Positions 1 through 7,848 of a stretch of DNA of 64,000 nucleotides are shown one piece after another; position 1 is the first letter of the stretch; the number at the start of each line of letters is the position of its first letter. Both the position numbers and the translations under genes were made by a program. The stretch is from Bacillus_AD sp047238185 (lineage in GTDB: Bacteria > Bacillota > Bacilli > Bacillales > DSM-1321): assembly GCF_047238185.1 (NCBI RefSeq), contig NZ_JBDFMI010000001.1:1488001-1552000 (forward strand), read 5' to 3'. The notes under the pieces are model-generated. The model saw only the letters and a program-made list of their open reading frames with translations. It was not told the origin of the DNA and ran no database searches.

Positions 1-184
1 CCCATTTAGCGGAAGCTCCAAAGAGGCTGCCACTTTTCAGAAAGGGTGGATGCCGCTTGAATGGGCAGAAAGATTCAAAGAATTGAACACGCCTATCCTT
101 ACCTTTTCATCCGAGGCATCTGAAAATGAAAGAGTTGCTATTTTCGGTGTTTGTGCAAGACTGCTTAAAAACCGCAATAATTGA
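1..184 (+). CDS. C-terminal end of an unidentified protein (cut by window start)
   Basis: An open frame enters from the left edge and ends at the TGA at 182-184, giving about 60 residues that finish ...GVCARLLKNRNN. Codon use and composition look like ordinary coding sequence of the neighbouring genes. I do not recognise the family from this tail: no catalytic motif, membrane segment or repeat is visible. The next gene starts 79 bases downstream in the same direction behind a TATAAT-like hexamer at 226-231, so the two are probably separate transcription units. Confidence 0.5.
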   Translation, partial: PFSGSSKEAATFQKGWMPLEWAERFKELNTPILTFSSEASENERVAIFGVCARLLKNRNN

Positions 185-263
185 GATCGCAGAGCATATT
201 ATGAGGCCTCTTCATCTTTCTTTGATATAATATACGTTAAAAAAAGAAAAGTGGGGATTTATT

Positions 264-827
264 GTGAGAACATTGGATGAAATCATGTCATTTAATGAAG
301 GGTTTGTACATAATAAAGAATATGAAACATTCCAAACGGATAAGTTTCCAGATAAGAGAATGGTTATTTTAAGCTGTATGGATACCAGACTTGTAGAGTT
401 GCTTCCAAAAGCGATGAATATTAGAAATGGCGATGTGAAAATTATTAAAACGGCTGGTGCCATTGTATCCCATCCTTTCGGCAGCGTGATGCGAAGCATC
501 CTTGTGGCAATCTATGAATTGAATGCGGATGAAGTGTTTGTCATTGGTCACCATGACTGCGGCATGTCTTCAGTTGATGTAGATAAGGTCGTCGAGAAGA
601 TGAGGGACCGCCATATCGAACCCGGCACCATTTCAATCATTGAACGGTCAGGCATCCATATCAAGGAATGGTTACGAGGCTTTACGGATGTCCGCGAAAG
701 TGTGAGCAACAGTGTCGATGTCATCCGGAACCATCCACTGATTCCAGCGGATGTGGCTATCCATGGATTGGTCATCGCACCGGATACTGGCAAGCTGGAT
801 ATTATTACAAATGGATACGAACAATAA
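264..827 (+). CDS. ytiB: beta-carbonic anhydrase family protein (YtiB type)
   Basis: A 187-residue cytosolic zinc enzyme family member that interconverts CO2 and bicarbonate. The zinc ligands of beta-carbonic anhydrases are visible: Cys and Asp/Arg in SCMDTRL (about residues 38-44) and the His-x-x-Cys pair in GHHDCGM (about residues 95-101). The length equals that of Bacillus subtilis YtiB, the short beta-CA paralogue. The start is a GTG at 264 preceded by a GTGGGG ribosome-binding site; a TATAAT hexamer lies at 226-231. It is a single-gene unit ending in a strong terminator at 839. The family assignment is secure; activity of the YtiB subgroup is less well established than that of classical enzymes. 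Confidence 0.9.
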   Translation: MRTLDEIMSFNEGFVHNKEYETFQTDKFPDKRMVILSCMDTRLVELLPKAMNIRNGDVKIIKTAGAIVSHPFGSVMRSILVAIYELNADEVFVIGHHDCGMSSVDVDKVVEKMRDRHIEPGTISIIERSGIHIKEWLRGFTDVRESVSNSVDVIRNHPLIPADVAIHGLVIAPDTGKLDIITNGYEQ

Positions 828-838
828 TCAGTGAAGCC

Positions 839-872
839 AGACCCTTCTGCGAAAGCAGCAGGGTCTTTTTTT
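839..872 (+). terminator. intrinsic terminator of ytiB
   Basis: AGACCCT (839-845) pairs with AGGGTCT (860-866), followed by a run of seven T. It lies 12 bases after the ytiB stop codon. Confidence 0.9.
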
Positions 873-990
873 ATAAGCCCTTGTATCAGCTTATTGATTG
901 CATCATTCGTTCTTCACCAGGCTATGGAGCCGGTTTAAGCAAAGAGCTTTAACACCTCCCAAGGCTTCATTGCGTTCTTTAACAAGAGTT

Positions 991-1437
991 TTATTTGATG
1001 ATCGGGAATGGTTTTTCTGCTTTCCAATCACTAATAAACGACTTGTGCTGAGGGTTCAGGTTTTTTGGTAGGTTATTTCGTTTGAAGAAGCGGTGTTCAC
1101 GGCAGCTATGGTCTAGTATTTTCACTTTCCCGCTGAATTTGGTTGTGAAAAACATAACTTGAAGAATGACTGCTTTGTCTCCGAATTTATTTGTGACAAG
1201 GCAATCCCTTCCGGACAGCATACCGTAGAACTGCATCTTTTCAATGGTTAAATTGGTTTCTTCCATTACTCCGCGAATCGCCGCTTCCTCGTATTTTTCA
1301 TCGTGCTGCATCATCCCTCCAGGGATCTGCCAATGGGTTTCTCCTGGGTTTCTTTGCAATAAAATCTTATCGTCTTTTTCAATAATGACTCCACAGTTCA
1401 ATAACATAGGGTCTTTCGTGAAAGATGGATGGAACAA
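991..1437 (-). CDS. NUDIX hydrolase with a degenerate Nudix box
   Basis: The protein (148 residues from the preferred start) reads LLNCGVIIEKDDKILLQRN..HWQIPGG, the usual beginning of a NUDIX fold hydrolase acting on nucleoside diphosphate derivatives. The Nudix box follows (GMMQHDE..RGVMEETNL). Two positions depart from GX5EX7REUXEEXGU: the first Glu of REUXEE, normally a metal ligand, is Gly, and the Gly before the last hydrophobic residue is Asn. The frame is open far upstream, but an excellent AGGGAGG site sits eight bases before a TTG at 1437-1435, so I place the start there; the upstream residues look non-protein-like. It stands alone, opposite to its neighbours. The substrate cannot be predicted, and catalysis may be impaired. 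Confidence 0.75.
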   Translation of the reverse strand: MFHPSFTKDPMLLNCGVIIEKDDKILLQRNPGETHWQIPGGMMQHDEKYEEAAIRGVMEETNLTIEKMQFYGMLSGRDCLVTNKFGDKAVILQVMFFTTKFSGKVKILDHSCREHRFFKRNNLPKNLNPQHKSFISDWKAEKPFPIIK

Positions 1438-1796
1438 TATATAATCCTCCCTGTGTGTAAAGTTTTCCTGACTGCCATCCTTTTTACTATACAAGAATGA
1501 GACTTCAATAGCGGAAAAGGATTTGAAGATTGTCCGAATATTATGGTTGACTCTAGCTATATGGAGTATGAAAAATGTATATGCCTTCTTAAAGCCATTA
1601 GGTGGATCTATTAAAATACAATTGCCTAAGAGGGGAGGCCAGCGCGCTGTTAAGGTCATTCAATTGCCAATGGCCAACAATTTTACAGGAATAAAGCAGC
1701 AGTTAGGATACAATAATTGGAGACCGGTTGGTTGATATAATCGGTTTCCCGTTCAGGGTAATTGACTTGGCTTGAGGGAAAACATCAATCTCTATA
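1438..1796. other. intergenic region with no gene seen
   Basis: These 359 bases separate two leftward genes. Short frames on both strands lack ribosome-binding sites and recognisable protein character. I see no convincing hairpin, repeat or RNA motif; the region may hold the promoter of the NUDIX gene at its left end. Confidence 0.4.
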
Positions 1797-2087
1797 TCAT
1801 ATGAAATGCCTGTTAGGTTTCACATAACGGCGCAATTCGATGAGAAGCATACGTTTACCCGACATAGGGAGATTGACGTCTGCCATGTCCTTCGGATCCG
1901 GATAGATGCCTATATGGTTCCATTTTACTGAAATGGGGCCTTCCCAAAGCAGTTCTTTATCGCCAGTAAATACTTTTGTCTGCACGACTGCTTCCTTTGA
2001 CCCGAGTTCATCCTCCAAGGGAACAGCATCTTCGACAAAAAAATCAAAAATATATGTAAAGCCTTTCCATTCTCTTTTTATTCTCAA
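1797..2087 (-). CDS. hypothetical protein, 96 residues
   Basis: A leftward gene with a TTG start at 2087-2085 preceded by GGGTGAG at a usable distance. The product starts MRIKREWKGFTYIFDFFVED and is mixed alpha/beta in character, with no signal peptide or membrane segment and no motif that I recognise. It is divergent from dapF, whose start lies 92 bases away, so the gap must hold two promoters. The coding assignment rests on the ribosome-binding site, length and protein-like composition. Confidence 0.55.
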   Translation of the reverse strand: MRIKREWKGFTYIFDFFVEDAVPLEDELGSKEAVVQTKVFTGDKELLWEGPISVKWNHIGIYPDPKDMADVNLPMSGKRMLLIELRRYVKPNRHFI

Positions 2088-2179
2088 AATGATCTCACCC
2101 TGTAGTATTATTTGCTAGAATTATATAAAGTAATACATATAATATCAATATGTTTAATTGACGAAGCGGGGGAAAAGCG

Positions 2180-3136
2180 ATGAATATTAAAGCAATTAAA
2201 TGCCATGGGTCAGGGAATGATTTCCTGTTGATAGATGAATTCAATAAGGCTTTGAATATGGCAGATTCAGAAAGAGCTTCTATGGCAAAGAAGCTGTGCG
2301 ATCGAAGCAGGGGATTGGGAGCTGATGGCATACTGTATTTCCAAAACAGTGAAGTAGCGGATGGACGGATGCGCGTGTTTAATTCTGACGGATCAGAAGC
2401 ATCCATGTGCGGAAACGGATTGCGGTGTGTTGCTAGATATGCATGTGAATTGCTTGGCAAACAGAAGCTGGCGATTGAAACGATGAAGGCTGTCCTTGAG
2501 GTGGAAGAAATGGAGCCGATTGCTGATCAGGTGAAAACGTATAAGGTTGAAATCTCACCAGTTTCATTTAATACTGGCGATCTTCCGATGCTAATTGATG
2601 GTGAAACATTCATTAATCAATCATTGAAAAACTGCGGAGAACTTTTATGGACGGCTGTTGCTGTTCCGAATCCACACCTTATATCCATTGTGGGGCAGTC
2701 TGTCATGGAGAGTGATCTCCAAAAAGAAATTGCGGTCTACTTGAATGGAGATAATCCATACTTCCCGGATGGGGTGAATGTCAGTTTCGTGGAAATAAAA
2801 GATGAACAGGCCATTTTTGTCCGTACATTCGAACGAGGAGTGGGCTTCACGAATGCTTGCGGAACGGCAATGAGTGCTTCTAGCCTGGTGACATGCATGC
2901 AGGGATTGAATGAGTATGAGAAGGATATCACGGTCTATAATCCAGGCGGCAAGGTCAAATGCAATGTCCATAACATGGATGGCCTTTTTACAATTGACCT
3001 GATAGGCAATGCCACATATGAATATACAGTAGACATTGATTATACATCTGCTGATTTCAGTGAAATAGGGCGAAAAGAGTACCCGGAGGAAAAGCGTGCT
3101 TACGATGCCATGGTTTCAAGCATTTCAAAGAAATAG
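2180..3136 (+). CDS. dapF: diaminopimelate epimerase (divergent DapF)
   Basis: Converts LL- to meso-diaminopimelate, the precursor of lysine and of peptidoglycan cross-links, by a cofactor-free two-base mechanism. Both catalytic cysteines are present: in ASMCGNGLRC (about residues 71-80) and in NACGTA (about residue 231). The substrate-binding Glu-Arg pair lies in FERGVG. The GSGND start motif is also intact. At 318 residues it is longer than the usual 275-285, and the second cysteine box reads GVGFTNACGTAMSAS instead of the common GxGETxACGTGA, so it is a divergent member. Its RBS is GGGGGAAAAG before the ATG. It ends at a terminator and is monocistronic, apart from other lysine genes. Confidence 0.88.
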   Translation: MNIKAIKCHGSGNDFLLIDEFNKALNMADSERASMAKKLCDRSRGLGADGILYFQNSEVADGRMRVFNSDGSEASMCGNGLRCVARYACELLGKQKLAIETMKAVLEVEEMEPIADQVKTYKVEISPVSFNTGDLPMLIDGETFINQSLKNCGELLWTAVAVPNPHLISIVGQSVMESDLQKEIAVYLNGDNPYFPDGVNVSFVEIKDEQAIFVRTFERGVGFTNACGTAMSASSLVTCMQGLNEYEKDITVYNPGGKVKCNVHNMDGLFTIDLIGNATYEYTVDIDYTSADFSEIGRKEYPEEKRAYDAMVSSISKK

Positions 3137-3148
3137 AACGCAAAGCGG

Positions 3149-3173
3149 GCGGATGGGGAATCCGCTCTTTTTT
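3149..3173 (+). terminator. intrinsic terminator of dapF
   Basis: GCGGAT (3149-3154), loop GGGGA, ATCCGC (3160-3165), then a T-rich run. Confidence 0.85.
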
Positions 3174-3325
3174 ATGGGGTTCATGCGTAAATGTATGAAA
3201 AGTGAAGCAATTTTTACTTTTCTTGTTGCAGTGCCTTTAAATCCACATTTCGGACAAATTGTTATATGATATGGGTTATATTGCTTTGTTTTTATCGGGG
3301 ATGACTTAATAAAGGAGAATAGTAC

Positions 3326-4201
3326 ATGAATATATATGAAACACTGCCGAACGGCGTCCAAAAGCTGATAGACCAAACGAGAAAAGCTGATACTGTACAT
3401 ACTGAATTAATCGGGCGCAAGGAATTCATTGCTCCCGACCAAGAAATGATGATAGATGCCGCTGCTGCTTTGGCCCAAAGAAAGAATATCCTCCTAAAAG
3501 GGCCGACAGGGAGCGGAAAAACGACTTTTGCTGAAACTCTGTCTAAACTATTCAATAATCCGATGCATATGGTGAATTGCTCAGTAGACTTAGATGCGGA
3601 AAGTCTGTTGGGCTTTAAAACGCTTGAATATAAGGATGGGAAGCAAGAGATAGTATTCGTTCCTGGACCTGTAATGAAGGCTATGCAAAATGGCGAATTC
3701 CTTTATATTGATGAAATCAATATGGCAAAGCCTGAAACGTTGCCGATTTTAAACAGTGTACTTGATTACAGGAAGACCATCACGAACCCTTTTACTCAGG
3801 AAGTCATTGTTGCCAAAGACGGATTCGGAGTGATTGCTGCAGTCAATGAAGGCTATATTGGTACAACGCCTTTGAATGAGGCGCTGAAAAACCGGTTTAT
3901 TGTAATAGACGTACCGTATATTGAAGGTGAAGCTTTACGGAATGTCCTCCTTCATCAAAGCTTGCTTACAGATGAGAAGGAGATTGAATTCTTCCTTGCG
4001 CTTTCGTGTGATTTGATCCAGGCAACCAAGCAGGGCACTTTGTCGGAAGAAGCCGCTTCTGTCAGAGCATTGCTTGATGCGGCTGATCTTTCATCCGCCA
4101 TTCCGCTGGAGAGGGCAGTCAAAAGGGCAATCATCGATAAATTGGATGAAGACCGCGAGAAGGAATTTGTCGGCAATATTGTTGATATGCTATTGCCATA
4201 A
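3326..4201 (+). CDS. yojN: MoxR-family AAA+ ATPase (YojN type)
   Basis: A 291-residue AAA+ ATPase. Walker A is GPTGSGKT at residues 59-66 and Walker B is FLYIDEINM around residues 127-135, followed by a sensor-like AAVNEG segment and an arginine in LKNRF. MoxR ATPases work as chaperone-like partners of von Willebrand factor A proteins in metal insertion or complex assembly. The VWA gene follows after 18 bases in the same operon, matching the yojN-yojO pair of Bacillus subtilis, which lies near odhAB there. The ATG start has an AAAGGAG site. The biological target of this pair is not known to me. Confidence 0.85.
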   Translation: MNIYETLPNGVQKLIDQTRKADTVHTELIGRKEFIAPDQEMMIDAAAALAQRKNILLKGPTGSGKTTFAETLSKLFNNPMHMVNCSVDLDAESLLGFKTLEYKDGKQEIVFVPGPVMKAMQNGEFLYIDEINMAKPETLPILNSVLDYRKTITNPFTQEVIVAKDGFGVIAAVNEGYIGTTPLNEALKNRFIVIDVPYIEGEALRNVLLHQSLLTDEKEIEFFLALSCDLIQATKQGTLSEEAASVRALLDAADLSSAIPLERAVKRAIIDKLDEDREKEFVGNIVDMLLP

Positions 4202-4219
4202 AAATGGGGAGATGATGCA

Positions 4220-6151
4220 GTGAAATATATCAAATTCAATGATTCTGTCGTCGATGCGTCAATGGCGATCAGCTTAAGGAACATGGCAAGGCTTCTTTCG
4301 AAGAATGAAGAGCTGCAATTTGAGTTTGGATTCGGCCATCAGGTCATTCCTGCAGACCATCGCATAACTGCGAGCCATTTTTGGGACCATTACAATGACA
4401 TGGAGCGATCAGCCGGATATAAAAGTGATATCGTCCTGCGGGCGTTGGGAACCTATCATCATACAGATGTAAATGCTTTGCGGTCATTCGGCAGGGTTTC
4501 TAAAAAGATCAAGGCGAAGCATTTTTCCATTTCACTTTTCACCTTATTGGAAGATTTACGCCTGGAGGAAATATGCAAGGAACTGAAGCCAGGCACAAGG
4601 AAATGGTTCAATACCCGCAGAAGACTTTTGCTCGCTTATTATCAATCTCAAAGTGATGGAAATGCCACAAGAGGCTTTCCTTTTGATCTGTTCTTCTGTA
4701 TGATTGCCATTTCCCTTTTGACGGAGGAAGGGAACGCGTCCTATCGGGCGGAAGTGCCATCTGAGCTGCAGGATTTAGTCGATCAGATTAAACCGGAACT
4801 GTTTAAGGTTTATGAAGCTGCAGGCACTGCTGACATAATAGCGATTGTTGAAACGGTCCTAATCCGCTCAACTGCCTTCTTTAATGAAGATATGCTGAAT
4901 ACATACCTTGTGATGCCTATTGAGGAACTTTCCGGAAAGCTTGACGAACTGGACCATACATTTTCCAATCTGAAAAGAAAAGATTCTCTTCGCAATGATG
5001 ATCGAGATGATGAAAGCAGCGATGAAAACGAAGTGCTTGATGAAGCCTTTTCCACATGGCACCGCGAGCAGAAGAACGAACAATCTAAGCAAACCTTTCT
5101 CCGTTTTGAGTTGGAAAAAGGAGTGAATACAGCGATTCTAGGCCAAGGAGCCCGTGAAGGAAGCGATGCGGACCAGGCGATGGCCTCCGTCCATGGTTCT
5201 TCCCACCAATCCAAAAAGAAAGAATATGAAGACTTAGAGGCGTTGGAAGAGCAAAAAACAGCTAGCGAAAAAGAGAGTAAAGTCTATCCTTACGGAGAAA
5301 GAAATCAATTTGCAGTCCATATTTTGAAGAAACCGGAACAACCGACTGCTGATGATATCGAGCAATATACAGAAACAAAGAAAGCCATCCAGCAAGAAAT
5401 GAGGACTTTGCAAAGGACTATCCAAAAGAGCATTGAGCAAAAAAGAAACAATAGGCGTTCGGATTTATTATATGGCAGATTATCTCATAAACTAATTCCG
5501 TTACTTACAGATCCGCTGCCCCGTGTCTTCCATAAGAAAACCGCTTTGGCAAAAGAACAGGATGTTACATTTACTTTGCTGGTCGATTGCTCTGCATCCA
5601 TGTTCGATAAAATGGACGAAACAAAAAAAGCAGTCACCTTATTCCATGAAGTGCTGAAAGATTTGAGGATTCGCCATAGCATAGCAGGTTTTTGGGAAGA
5701 TGCGAACGAGGTGAAAAAAGAGTATTATCCGAATGTGTACCATGAAGTCGCTTCATTTGCCGATTGCCTGAATCCCTCAACCGGCCCTGCCATCATGCAA
5801 TTGGAGCATCAAGAGGATAACCGCGATGGCTTTTCTATCCGCAAAGCAGCCGAGCAGCTAAGAATGCGAAATGAAAAGCATAAATTCCTGCTTGTCTTTT
5901 CCGACGGAGAGCCTTCAGCGGAAGATTATGAACAAAATGGAATTGTGGATACGTATACAGCCGTTAAGGAAGCGCGTAAAATGGGCATTAATGTAATGGG
6001 AATGTTTCTGGCTGATGGGGCCTTGCAAAACGGGGAAGAAACGATGATGAAAAATATTTATGAAAAAGAGTATATGATCATCCCACAAATGGAGGATTTG
6101 CCTTATTTGTTTTCGCAGCTGTTAAAAAAATTGCTGGTCAAGAATATGTAA
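4220..6151 (+). CDS. yojO: VWA-domain protein, CobT/YojO type partner of the MoxR ATPase
   Basis: A 643-residue soluble protein, close to the length of Bacillus subtilis YojO. The N-terminal half is helical and charged. A highly acidic linker (about residues 255-280, rich in D/E/R) and a coiled-coil-like basic segment (about 380-420) lead to a C-terminal von Willebrand factor A domain. Its MIDAS motif DCSAS begins at Asp456 and is supported by FSDGEPS. The domain order resembles CobT of cobaltochelatase. The start is a GTG at 4220 behind GGGGAGATG, 18 bases after the ATPase stop. With the ATPase it probably forms a metal- or client-handling complex; that role is inferred from the family. Confidence 0.83.
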   Translation: MKYIKFNDSVVDASMAISLRNMARLLSKNEELQFEFGFGHQVIPADHRITASHFWDHYNDMERSAGYKSDIVLRALGTYHHTDVNALRSFGRVSKKIKAKHFSISLFTLLEDLRLEEICKELKPGTRKWFNTRRRLLLAYYQSQSDGNATRGFPFDLFFCMIAISLLTEEGNASYRAEVPSELQDLVDQIKPELFKVYEAAGTADIIAIVETVLIRSTAFFNEDMLNTYLVMPIEELSGKLDELDHTFSNLKRKDSLRNDDRDDESSDENEVLDEAFSTWHREQKNEQSKQTFLRFELEKGVNTAILGQGAREGSDADQAMASVHGSSHQSKKKEYEDLEALEEQKTASEKESKVYPYGERNQFAVHILKKPEQPTADDIEQYTETKKAIQQEMRTLQRTIQKSIEQKRNNRRSDLLYGRLSHKLIPLLTDPLPRVFHKKTALAKEQDVTFTLLVDCSASMFDKMDETKKAVTLFHEVLKDLRIRHSIAGFWEDANEVKKEYYPNVYHEVASFADCLNPSTGPAIMQLEHQEDNRDGFSIRKAAEQLRMRNEKHKFLLVFSDGEPSAEDYEQNGIVDTYTAVKEARKMGINVMGMFLADGALQNGEETMMKNIYEKEYMIIPQMEDLPYLFSQLLKKLLVKNM

Positions 6152-6250
6152 GCGGCTTTTATGTGTTTGTCTTTCTGGAGTTATGGGAACCTATGAATAG
6201 TAAATGGCTTTTACCTAACCCATTCATGACAACTAAGGAGTTTTGTTCAA

Positions 6251-6946
6251 TTGAAACAGACATACCATTTCTTTAAAACATATAAGAATCAGCTTTTCGT
6301 AGGGCTATTGCTGATTCTGATTATTGCCTTCATGGCTATTTTCATTGATGTACTGACCGATTTGCAAGAAGATGAGCTTAGGCAATTCGACCACCGTGCC
6401 ATTGCATACATGCAGGGGCATGTTACGGATAATCTGACAGGCATTATGAAAGCCATCACATTCTTTGGAGGAAAGGTTTGGATTATATCGGCAGTTCTGA
6501 TTGCCTCGCTTTTGGTAGGATTTAAAAAGAAAAGATATGCTCTTTTCCTGCTATTTGCATCCGGATTGGGCAGCCTCTTCAACATAGCTCTAAAGGAATT
6601 CATTCAACGGCAGCGCCCGGATATATATCCGATTATCCAAGAAAGCGGCTATAGTTTCCCAAGTGGGCACAGTATGGGTTCTATCATTTTTTATGGATCT
6701 TTAGTCATCATTCTGGCGAAAATTTCCCGCCGGAAATGGTTGGATGCCGTGTTTATACTTTTCTTCATCGTACTTGTTCCGGCAATCGGCATCAGCAGAA
6801 TCTATCTTGGGGTCCATTATCCGAGTGATATTATCGGAGGCTTCAGTGCAGGAGCTTTCTGGCTGCTTATTTGCTGGCTGATTTTTCACTTTTATGAGAG
6901 CTGGTTCGATAAAAGGGCGGACAAACAGAACATCCATAAATCCTGA
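6251..6946 (+). CDS. PAP2-family membrane phosphatase
   Basis: A 231-residue integral membrane protein with about six hydrophobic segments. All three PAP2 signature motifs are present: KEFIQRQRP, the SGH motif in SFPSGHSMGS, and SRIYLGVHYPSD with the catalytic His. Such proteins dephosphorylate lipid phosphates or undecaprenyl pyrophosphate at the outer face of the membrane. It resembles Bacillus YodM. I use the TTG at 6251, ten bases after AAGGAG. The gene is monocistronic and convergent with mscL, sharing a bidirectional terminator. The exact lipid substrate is not predictable. Confidence 0.85.
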   Translation: MKQTYHFFKTYKNQLFVGLLLILIIAFMAIFIDVLTDLQEDELRQFDHRAIAYMQGHVTDNLTGIMKAITFFGGKVWIISAVLIASLLVGFKKKRYALFLLFASGLGSLFNIALKEFIQRQRPDIYPIIQESGYSFPSGHSMGSIIFYGSLVIILAKISRRKWLDAVFILFFIVLVPAIGISRIYLGVHYPSDIIGGFSAGAFWLLICWLIFHFYESWFDKRADKQNIHKS

Positions 6947-6985
6947 TGCATAGTATGGAGAAAGGCTCTTTTGAACATGTATACA

Positions 6986-7016
6986 ACAAAAAATGCCTGT
7001 TAAACAGGCGTTTTTT
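6986..7016. terminator. bidirectional terminator between PAP2 gene and mscL
   Basis: GCCTGT (6995-7000), loop TAA, ACAGGC (7004-7009), flanked by an A-run on the left and a T-run on the right, so it can serve both converging genes. Confidence 0.85.
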
Positions 7017-7023
7017 GTTTCAA

Positions 7024-7491
7024 CTATGATTCGTTTACAGGCGAACCTTCTGCCTCATCCTCCTTTAGGAATGACGTACAATTCGGGCATCTTGTTGCAT
7101 GCAAAGGGATTTCCGATAAGCATTCCGGGCATTCTTTCGTTGTTACCGGCTTTTCCGGCTCCGGCTTTCTGAACTTATTCACCTGCCGGACCACTATGAA
7201 AATGGCAAATGAAATGATTAGGAAGTTAATGAGTATATTAATAAAGGATCCATAATTGATTGTGACATCCCCTGCTTCCTTTGCTGCAGCTAGTGATTTA
7301 TCTTGATCGCCTGTCAGATTGATATACAGGTTTGAAAAATCGACTTTCCCGATGATCAGGCCAATCGGGGGCATAAGTATATCGTCCACAAAAGAGGTAA
7401 CGATTTTCCCGAATGCTCCGCCAACAACAATCCCGACAGCAAGGTCGATCACGTTGCCTCTGTCTATGAACTTTTTGAATTCTTCCCACAT
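7024..7491 (-). CDS. mscL: large-conductance mechanosensitive channel MscL with C-terminal zinc ribbon
   Basis: A pentameric membrane channel that opens under turgor to release solutes during osmotic downshock. The first transmembrane segment carries the canonical IDLAVGIVVGGAFG and the MPPIG turn. A second hydrophobic helix (NILINFLIISFAIFIVV) and the KPEP linker follow. The C-terminal tail has a CPEC...CPNC pair, a zinc-ribbon-like extension seen in some Bacillaceae MscL proteins and absent from the Escherichia coli protein. I start at the ATG at 7491, behind AGGAGGAAG, rather than at the upstream in-frame codon. Length is 155 residues. Confidence 0.93.
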   Translation of the reverse strand: MWEEFKKFIDRGNVIDLAVGIVVGGAFGKIVTSFVDDILMPPIGLIIGKVDFSNLYINLTGDQDKSLAAAKEAGDVTINYGSFINILINFLIISFAIFIVVRQVNKFRKPEPEKPVTTKECPECLSEIPLHATRCPNCTSFLKEDEAEGSPVNES

Positions 7492-7588
7492 AGCTTCTTC
7501 CTCCTGCAACTTAACAAAATAGATAGTCTCTCTTTTTCTCTCTACTTTACCTTAATGTGATTTTAAAAAGATAGTCAAGCGAAGAGTA

Positions 7589-7617
7589 TTGACAAATGCA
7601 CAGGAAGTCTTTATGAT
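7589..7617 (+). promoter_or_regulatory. sigma-A promoter of the methionine operon
   Basis: TTGACA at 7589-7594, a 17-base spacer, and TATGAT at 7612-7617, about 35 bases before the S-box leader. Confidence 0.75.
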
Positions 7618-7652
7618 TATAAAAATACAATATTTTGAATTAATTGAATAAT

Positions 7653-7813
7653 TACTCTTATCTAGAGGAGTCGAGGGATATGGCCCTAAGACACTCCGGC
7701 AACCATCATATTCTTGAACGGTGCCAATGCCATAAGAAATTCATTTCTAGTCGATGAGAGAGAAGCCGAATAGCTTTTTTAAAGGCGCTCTTTCTCTGAA
7801 AGGGTGCCTTTTT
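7653..7813 (+). promoter_or_regulatory. SAM-I riboswitch (S-box leader) with terminator
   Basis: The leader holds the conserved S-box segments in order: CTTATCTAGAG, GGGATATGGCCCTA, CTCCGGCAACC, GGTGCCAATGCC and GATGAGAG. These form the P1-P4 aptamer that binds S-adenosylmethionine. A rho-independent terminator follows: AAAGGCGCTCTTTC (7781-7794) pairs with GAAAGGGTGCCTTT (7798-7811) and then T residues. When SAM is plentiful the aptamer should allow the terminator to form and switch off the downstream PLP enzyme, yitJ and metH. Confidence 0.95.
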
Positions 7814-7848
7814 ACCGTTCAATTGAAAACCTGTTTGGAGGAGAAAAA

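Noticed and set aside
1523..1735. 70-residue rightward frame
   Set aside because: It overlaps the antisense of the NUDIX upstream region, with low-complexity composition and no RBS.
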